Translations under genes and position numbers: made by a program
Shown: positions 58,543-64,000 of the stretch, in pieces
Layout: each line of letters begins with the position of its first letter
Numbering within the stretch: position 1 is the stretch's first letter
Assembly (NCBI GenBank): GCA_026120185.1
Contig: JANUWF010001783.1
Span: 1,209,001 to 1,273,000 of the forward strand
DNA: 64,000 bases
Origin: Voacanga thouarsii
Lineage: Eukaryota > Streptophyta > Magnoliopsida > Gentianales > Apocynaceae
Reading direction: 5' to 3'
The notes under the pieces: model-generated
What the model was told of the DNA's origin: nothing
What the model saw: the letters and a program-made list of their open reading frames with translations, nothing else
The model's database searches: none

Positions 58543-58607
58543 GTTTCGATCCCTGGTCCTTAGTTCGTGGGAGAAAGTGCAATGCATGCACTCAACCGCT
58601 GGGCCAA
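58543..58607 (-). ncRNA. tRNA-like Pol III promoter signature inside CACTA
   Basis: The minus strand has box A TGGCCCAGCGG (58597-58607) and box B GATCGAAAC (58543-58551), both fitting the Pol III consensus. Their spacing is slightly longer than in a standard tRNA. It could be a tRNA relic or the head of a tRNA-derived SINE. No poly-A or T tail with duplications was found, so the call is weak. Confidence 0.3.
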
Positions 58608-58917
58608 GCTTCATGTTTGATCATATCTCTCTCTTTTTTTATTATTATTATTTAAAGTATTTGCAAAGTTCTATTTTAATTTTTTTAAACATTAGTATTA
58701 TAAAAAAATATAAAAATATTATTAATTTTACCATGAAAATGAAAACAAATTATTCAATATAATGAGTTATTCTGTATAATTATATAATTTTAAAAGAATG
58801 TATACTGTTAATTATATAATAATTTTTATTAAATAATTAAAATATATAGATCGATTAGGAAAAAAAACTTATACATATACATTTTCAATGCATACATATA
58901 TATACAAATATAAAAAT

Positions 58918-59052
58918 ATAACACACACACACACACACATATATATTAATTCATAAATTAATATACTTTTTAATATATTAATTAAATATACATACATATA
59001 TATACAATTAATATACTATTTTAATATAATATATATATATATATATATATTA
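58918..59052. repeat. AC and AT microsatellites
   Basis: (AC)n lies at about 58921-58940 and (AT)n at about 59030-59050, inside an AT-rich region of CACTA next to the ATH4 insertion point. Confidence 0.85.
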
Positions 59053-59062
59053 AATATAGCAT

Positions 59063-60596
59063 TGATGTGTCCAGATCAAGGTAAAAAAATCATATAAAAA
59101 ATAAGCACATTCCCAATCAAGTTTAAATTAAAACGTTAACTCCAAATTACACATATAAGCAAGCGTTCTCATCATTAACCGAGCATAGGGTTCAAACGAG
59201 TGTCGATCCTCCAGGAACAAGTAGACATTAATTACCTTTCTTTCATTGTTTAATCGGCTCAATAAAGTAAAAAATAAATTAAATTAAAAATAAATTAAAT
59301 TAAAAATATATACATGTCAAGGATGTAGAATTATGTAACTTATACCATTATCTTGACATACATGACCTAAAGTACTTAATCTTTATCATAGCTAATTATT
59401 CTCTTGGCATCATGAAGGATAATATAGATTCACTTCTTTGTCCAATCCATAAATCCCTATCTTTTAGGTAACTTAGTTTCACATATCCAGTCTCAACCAG
59501 TCTTACCCAAAAGATGCATTAACCATAGTCCTTGATTTAATTCCCATTCCTGACAAATTTTGCATGAAATTAACTAATGAATCCATATCCTGGCAGACAT
59601 CAATTAACCTTTAATTACTTTGTCTCTACTCTTAACCCCTTTGTCCGAGCAAGTTAAAAGCCAACAAGTATGAAACTAATTAATCGAGACCACCATCAAC
59701 CCCTTTGTCCAAGCAAGTTAATAGGAAGACCCAACCAATTAATCTCGTAATACGCACAAATAATCAAATACCAAGAATAACAATCAATTAATCAAAAGCT
59801 CAAACAACTCTAAAAATCATGAATATCTACAGCAATGTCAAGTTAAAATAATACAATTAACATATCATTGTTCAAGACAAATAAAACAAAGTAAAAGAAA
59901 GCACTCAAAGATAAGCCTCATTCTTCTTCCTTTGAAGACCTTATTGCACAACCGTCCTTGAATTGAAGAATTCCTCATTTGATTTGAGTGATTTTCTATG
60001 ATGATTAATGAATTCTCTCCTTTTCCCTTTGTTTTCATCTATTTATAGGTTTAGGAGGTGCCTAAAGTCATAGGTACAATGTTCTTGGCCGAGTAGAAGT
60101 TGGAAGATACTAAAACTCTACAGACTACCAAAAACCGCATAGAAAAATCAAGCACCGCCTTAACTTCAGGGCATAGCCGGCGCCTCCTAGGCTCTCGAAG
60201 CCGACGCCAGTTGTGTTTTGGTTCTCTACTTGTTCGCCAATTTTTCTCTAAATTTCACATAATGAAGACCAGAATGCAGTCGGTGCCACCTTGATTCTTG
60301 GAGCTGGTGCTGATTCCACTCTGTTTTGCTCTGTTTCACCAATTTTTCTATTGCTTCGAAGTTCGTGTCAACAGTGCATGGCCAGCGTCGGTTCCTCTAT
60401 CATTGTTGGTGCCGCCTTTCCTCTATTTTTGAGACGTTTCTGTTTTGTTTTACCCCAAAAATCTGCAAAAATTAACAAAATACCTTTCCAAGGGTAAAAT
60501 CCCAATTATGACAAAATATAACTAGTTATTGAACAAAAGGTATCACAAAAGAGCCTCAAATAACTAGAAAAAATATGACTAATTTAGCCCCTATCA
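59063..60596 (-). repeat. ATH4 3' LTR
   Basis: The 1534-bp LTR runs TGATGTGTCCAG to CCCCTATCA on the plus strand. It is related to ATH3 and ATH1 LTRs. It has a cluster of GC-rich GGCGCCGG/GGCACCG-type segments at about 60150-60420, and short frames there match no known protein. Confidence 0.8.
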
Positions 60597-60636
60597 ATTC
60601 CCCCACACTTAGCTCTTTGCTTGTCCTTAAGCAAAG
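60597..60636 (-). promoter_or_regulatory. ATH4 polypurine tract and preceding stem-loop
   Basis: The minus strand reads GCTAAGTGTGGGGGAAT next to the LTR. Just upstream CTTTGCTT (60615-60622 on plus) and AAGCAAAG (60629-60636) form a perfect 8-bp stem. Confidence 0.75.
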
Positions 60637-62283
60637 TATCAAGAACAAGTAGAAAAACATAAGGTTTCATCAAATCACTCAATCAATTTCAAAACACATG
60701 GTACTACATTCAAGAACATAATGCTTTCTTCATTCAAGAACATAAAACTCATGGTACTAAATCTTTCACAACCAATGCAAGACTTGTGTAAGTGATAAAT
60801 GACTTAGTAGAACCATCCCAATACTTTACAATATTCTCAAACCATTGGAAAGAATTTAGTTCAAAAAGAATATGCATTCCATATGCTTACTTTTCATACA
60901 CTCTTTCCACTAATCTGAGACATATCATGATTCAACTTAGATCAAGTAGGATTTTTAAGCTTGTAATGTAAGGCTAAAGGCTTGTAATGTAGCTTATCAA
61001 ACGAAGGATATACGAGAATCAAATATCAAAGAAACTGAGAGTTCACAAGAAAAGGATAAACAAAATGATTAAATAATTTTCAACTCTTCTTGCTCTCCTA
61101 TTCTGAAAATCAATCAAACCATAATCTTGTACAACAATTACAACTCCACACAAGCAAATCCTGCATTTTTTCTCTTTTTCTTTTCTTTTATTCTCATCAA
61201 CTCTTCTCTATTTCTTTCACACGATCACTCAAATTTTCAGCAATGGTGTCAAGTACTTTATATGAACTGAACTTTTTACAGCCCAATCACCATTCCTTCT
61301 GTGATCTTTTCTTTCTTCTTCTTTCAATTTGTCTTTTCTTTCTCTGCTGCTGTTTTTGTTTTCTTTCTCACTTCTTTTCTTTCCTTGTCTTTCTTTTCTT
61401 TCTTTTTCCTTTCCAGCTCAACTTATTATTGATCCATGACTGAAAGTAACAAGTCATGATCTTTTTCCACGTATTCCCTCAACATTCTCTTACATATACT
61501 TTCATCCATCAAGAGTATAAAGATTTGAAAAATTATTCAAACTCTCAAAAATAAGTAATGGACAAAGTTTTGTGACGGGTTTTAAAGAAAGAAATCAACA
61601 ATTTAGGCTCAAAATAGCCACTAGGAATAATATAAAATAGGTAGGCTTGAAAGCTCAAACTATCCAAAGAAGGCCTATTACTGTCATCCCTAAAGTTAAA
61701 TCATGACTGTCTTTCTTATTTCGCCTCGAAAGGTATTCAAGTAAGTTCTAGAATGCTCCATGAATTTTAGTAGAAGAACAGGTTTAAGAATAATGCAAAG
61801 AAATTGATCAAGAACTACTTCGTCCAAGTGCATGCAAAAAGTCATGCATAAGTCATAAATAATCTAGAACATATGTTCTATAATCCATCATAAAGACATA
61901 TATTAAAAATACAGCTTGAAATCTCTAAGAAAGTAAAAAAAAAAAAATTTATATTTTCGCTCAAAATTTGCTCCCAAGAAGGCAAAAATATATGTATAAA
62001 AGACTTGTTAATCAAATTACTCCCCCACACTTAAACTGGACATTGTCCTCAATGGCTAAAGAAATATAACAAGAACTAAACAATGCTATGGGACCAAAAA
62101 TATAAAAGAGAAGAGATAAGAAAAACAAACTTTCATTCATTGTGTATTGTGCTGTACAGAGCTGAATGCTTGAAGAATGAGGCATTAGTAAAGTACCTAA
62201 AAAGAAAAAAAAAAACACCAAAGCATAAAAACTAGAAAAGAAAATAAATCAGAAACAAAAGCAAGATCAACCAACTCAAGGGT
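60637..62283 (-). other. ATH4 3' spacer, noncoding
   Basis: The spacer is AT- and pyrimidine-rich (long T/C runs at 61140-61430 that create a chance hydrophobic frame). It contains an internal polypurine-like module at 62020-62058 with the perfect palindrome GGACAATGTCC. Blocks are conserved with the ATH2 spacer, notably GTATTCAAGTAAGTTCTAGA near 61732 versus 4350. No third ORF comparable to that of ATH3 is visible. Confidence 0.65.
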
Positions 62284-62700
62284 CTATTGGGCAGTTTCCA
62301 AGAGCATTTCCACGTGTTCCGTGTTTCTCAGAGCCTCACCGACATAGCGTTTCACACGATTACCATTGACCTTGAAAGTGCACCCCATGGGGTGAGTGAG
62401 TTCAAGGGTTCCAAATGGGAAAACTTGGCTTACCGCATATGGTCCCATCCACCTCGATTTCAATTTTCCCGAAAAAAGTTTCAAGCAAGAATTAAATAGC
62501 AACACTTGATTGCCTTTCTCCAATCCGTGTTAACGATTGATATGCTTATCGTGCCACGTTTTCACCTTTTCCTTATTGCGTATTGAATTATCATAAGCAT
62601 CCGCCCGCAATTCTTCCAAGGCGGTGAGTTGAAGCATTCTGGACTTACCAGCTGACTCAAGATCAAGATTAACATGTTTAATAGCCCAATAAGCCTTATT
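62284..62700 (-). pseudogene. ATH4 integrase C-terminal region
   Basis: The segment AYDNSIRNKEKVKTWHDKHI (62620-62540) leads, after a stop, to an 80-residue frame with EKGNQVLLFNSCLKLFSGKL and KSRWMGPYAVSQVFPFG. This is the small barrel-like DNA-binding end of Athila integrase. TFKVNGNRVKRYVG closes it. The pol frame ends at 62284. Confidence 0.8.
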
Positions 62701-63589
62701 CTAAATCTCTACAGGTAAATGGCATGCTTTCCCATAGACTAACCGAAAAGGAGTTGTGCCAATTGGAGTCTGAAAAGCTGTCCTATATGCCCAAAGAGTA
62801 TCGTCTAATTTTTTACTCCAATCCTTTCTAGCATGGTTAACAGTTTTTTTCAAGATTCTTTTGATTTCCCTATTAACCACTTCAACCTGTCCACTCATTT
62901 AGGGATGATAGGGGGTGGCAAACCTGTGGTTCACTCCTAAACGTTTGAGAACTTTTTCCATTTGTGCATTACAAAAATGAGTCCCCTTATCACTAATGAG
63001 TACCTTAAGCACACCAAAACGAGTGAACAGCGTTTTCAAAAATTTTACCACAACCCTTGCATCATTAATGGGTAAAGCTTGAGCTTCTACCCATTTAGAC
63101 ACATAATCATCCACTACCCCCAAAATATATTTATTCCCCAAAGAACTTGGAAAAATTCCCATGAAGTCTATGCCCCAACAGTCAAATATTTTACAAGCTT
63201 GAAAATTTTGTAATGGCATTTCATTAGATTTAGAGAGGTTACCTATACGTTGACACCTATCACAACATTGGACAAACCTATGGGCATCTTTAAACAATGT
63301 GGGCCAATAGAATCCGGCGTTGAGCACCTTTCTTGCAGTGTTATTGGCTTGGTAGTGGCCTCCAGCAAGTCCTTCATGACAATGTCTGAGAATATCTTTG
63401 CCTTCCTTAGAGTCCACACATCTACAAATGATTTGGTCCGCATAACACTTAAATAAATATGGATCTTCCCAAAAATAATGCCTTACGTCAGAGAGGAATT
63501 TCTTCTTTTATTGCATTGTAAGAGCTTGTGGAACAATTCTTGCAAATAAGTAGTAAGCAAAGTGGGCGAACCATGGGGTGTTTGGAATC
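62701..63589 (-). pseudogene. ATH4 integrase zinc-binding domain and catalytic core
   Basis: The N-terminal zinc finger reads [16 protein letters not shown]...CDRCQ (about 63380-63250). The core has catalytic Asp in [10 protein letters not shown] (about 63170), Asp in [10 protein letters not shown] (about 62985) and Glu in [10 protein letters not shown] (about 62880). The frame is open for 172 residues and then interrupted by TAA at 62899-62901, where other Athila copies carry a Gln codon, just before the Glu motif. It continues for 65 residues with [16 protein letters not shown] and [13 protein letters not shown], both Athila hallmarks. Upstream, 63418-63589 is the RNase H to integrase linker with one stop. 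Confidence 0.88.
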
Positions 63590-63895
63590 TCACCTTCTAT
63601 GAGCGAGTTGTTCATCCGAAAAAGTGTCATCGATGTCTTCTCCTATCAAGGAATCCAAATTTGGATTATCCAATCTTGACAAGTGATCCGCAGGCAAGTT
63701 TTCTGCACCCTTTTTGTCCCAAACCTCCAAATCAAATTCTTGCAATAATAGCACCCATCTTATCAATTTTGGTTTGGAATCATGTTTGGTTAGTAGGTGA
63801 TTCAGGGCTGAATGGTTAGTATAAATAATGACTTTGGACAAAATAAGATAAGAAATAAAGGAGAGATGGAGATCATATTTTGATAAGTTATTCAA
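63590..63895 (-). pseudogene. ATH4 RNase H C-terminal part
   Basis: The 101-residue frame contains [20 protein letters not shown], where the usual catalytic Asp of YTDH is Asn. [20 protein letters not shown] and ADHLSRL follow, typical of the end of Athila RNase H. The first residues ([11 protein letters not shown]) do not look like the expected upstream sequence, so an insertion or rearrangement may begin near 63885. Confidence 0.75.
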
Positions 63896-64000
63896 CGGGA
63901 GTCAAGTCTAAGTTCCGAGTGTAGGTAGCCTGGCGCTTTCGAACGAAGAGGTTAACCGTGCATGGATTCGTCATATTCAGAAGCATGAAGTCTGTGATGC
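63896..64000. other. Unassigned sequence at the right edge
   Basis: These 105 bases are GC-richer than their surroundings and do not translate into the RNase H or reverse transcriptase segment that should lie here. They may be the start of another insertion whose remainder is outside the window. Confidence 0.3.

Larger units (their letters stand above)
57761..59062 (+). mobile_element. CACTA (En/Spm-type) DNA transposon, left end
   Basis: The terminus CACTACAAAAAAG at 57761 follows TTG (57758-57760, the expected 3-bp duplication). The next 630 bases are packed with short subterminal repeats in both orientations. Forms include CTCGCTAAAG (57866, 58379), CCTAGCTAAAG (58209, 58288), CTTTAGCTAGG (58172) and TTTTGTCGCC (57852, 58136, 58320). 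This is the usual layout for transposase binding in CACTA elements. No transposase coding is seen. From about 58640 the sequence becomes very AT-rich with AT and AC microsatellites, and ATH4 interrupts it at 59063. The right terminus is not in the window. Confidence 0.8.
59063..64000 (-). mobile_element. ATH4: Athila-like Ty3 element, continues beyond the window
   Basis: On the plus strand the 3' LTR (59063-60596) comes first, then a polypurine tract, a spacer, the integrase and part of RNase H, all on the minus strand. The 5' half lies to the right of the window. The left flank AGCAT (59058-59062) is the candidate target-site copy. The integrase sequence is clearly of Athila type. Stops show it is inactive, although the frames are better preserved than in ATH2. 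Confidence 0.85.

Noticed and set aside
61090..61443. 117-residue hydrophobic, Phe/Leu/Ser-rich frame
   Set aside because: It is a translation of a long pyrimidine run in the ATH4 spacer on the non-coding strand.

Overview
This is a gene-poor, AT-rich stretch of a plant nuclear genome (angiosperm; species not identifiable from the sequence). I found no host protein gene and no intact rRNA or tRNA gene. Nearly everything is nested LTR retrotransposons plus one CACTA DNA transposon end. The kingdom call rests on Ty1/copia elements primed by initiator tRNA-Met, Ty3/gypsy elements of Athila type, a chromovirus-like Ty3 element, very long LTRs ending in GGGGTGTTACA, and a CACTACAAAAA terminus with subterminal repeats. 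All coding regions are broken.

Labels. ATH1-ATH4 are Athila-like Ty3 elements, COP1-COP3 are Ty1/copia elements, sCOP is a solo copia LTR, LTR-a/b/c are very long LTR-type insertions without an internal region, CHR is the chromovirus-like host element, and CACTA is the DNA transposon.

Layout. 1-2048, 21694-22267 and 24041-24831 are the 3' part of ATH1 (+). Its 3' LTR is split by ATH2 (2049-21688, -) and by sCOP (22268-24035). The 5' LTR of ATH2 is split by COP1 (8898-21639, +), and the 3' LTR of COP1 is split by LTR-a (16812-20249). From 24832 the older CHR (+) begins: LTR end, primer site, leader, gag and protease. It is cut by COP2 (26253-43383, +), by LTR-c (43914-56937) and by CACTA (57761 onward). 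COP2 carries ATH3 (27858-32133, -) in its 5' LTR and LTR-b (36366-40653) in pol. LTR-c carries COP3 (48075-56510, -). CACTA is cut by ATH4 (59063 to beyond the window, -). The deepest chain is CHR > ATH1 > ATH2 > COP1 > LTR-a. Most boundaries are supported by 5-bp target-site duplications and rejoined host sequence: GATCT, ATAGT, AGGAT, GTAAG, CTACT, AAAAG, and GTTTT/GTTTC and GAATG/AAATG with one mismatch each.

Most interesting signals. The untranslated leaders of COP1 and COP2 each hold two copies of a stem-loop with identical geometry (9-bp stem, 22-nt loop) whose stems differ in sequence but stay paired. COP3 has a GC-rich three-hairpin cluster in its leader. The Athila elements carry a second, internal copy of a stem-loop plus polypurine-tract module. 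ATH3 is internally deleted and its only coding region is an unrecognised 181-residue ORF that ATH1 also carries in decayed form. The LTR-b/LTR-c family contains a tRNA-like Pol III promoter module. Seven of eight in-frame stops examined in COP3 fit C-to-T or G-to-A changes, as expected from methylated DNA. Functional readings of these signals are inference.
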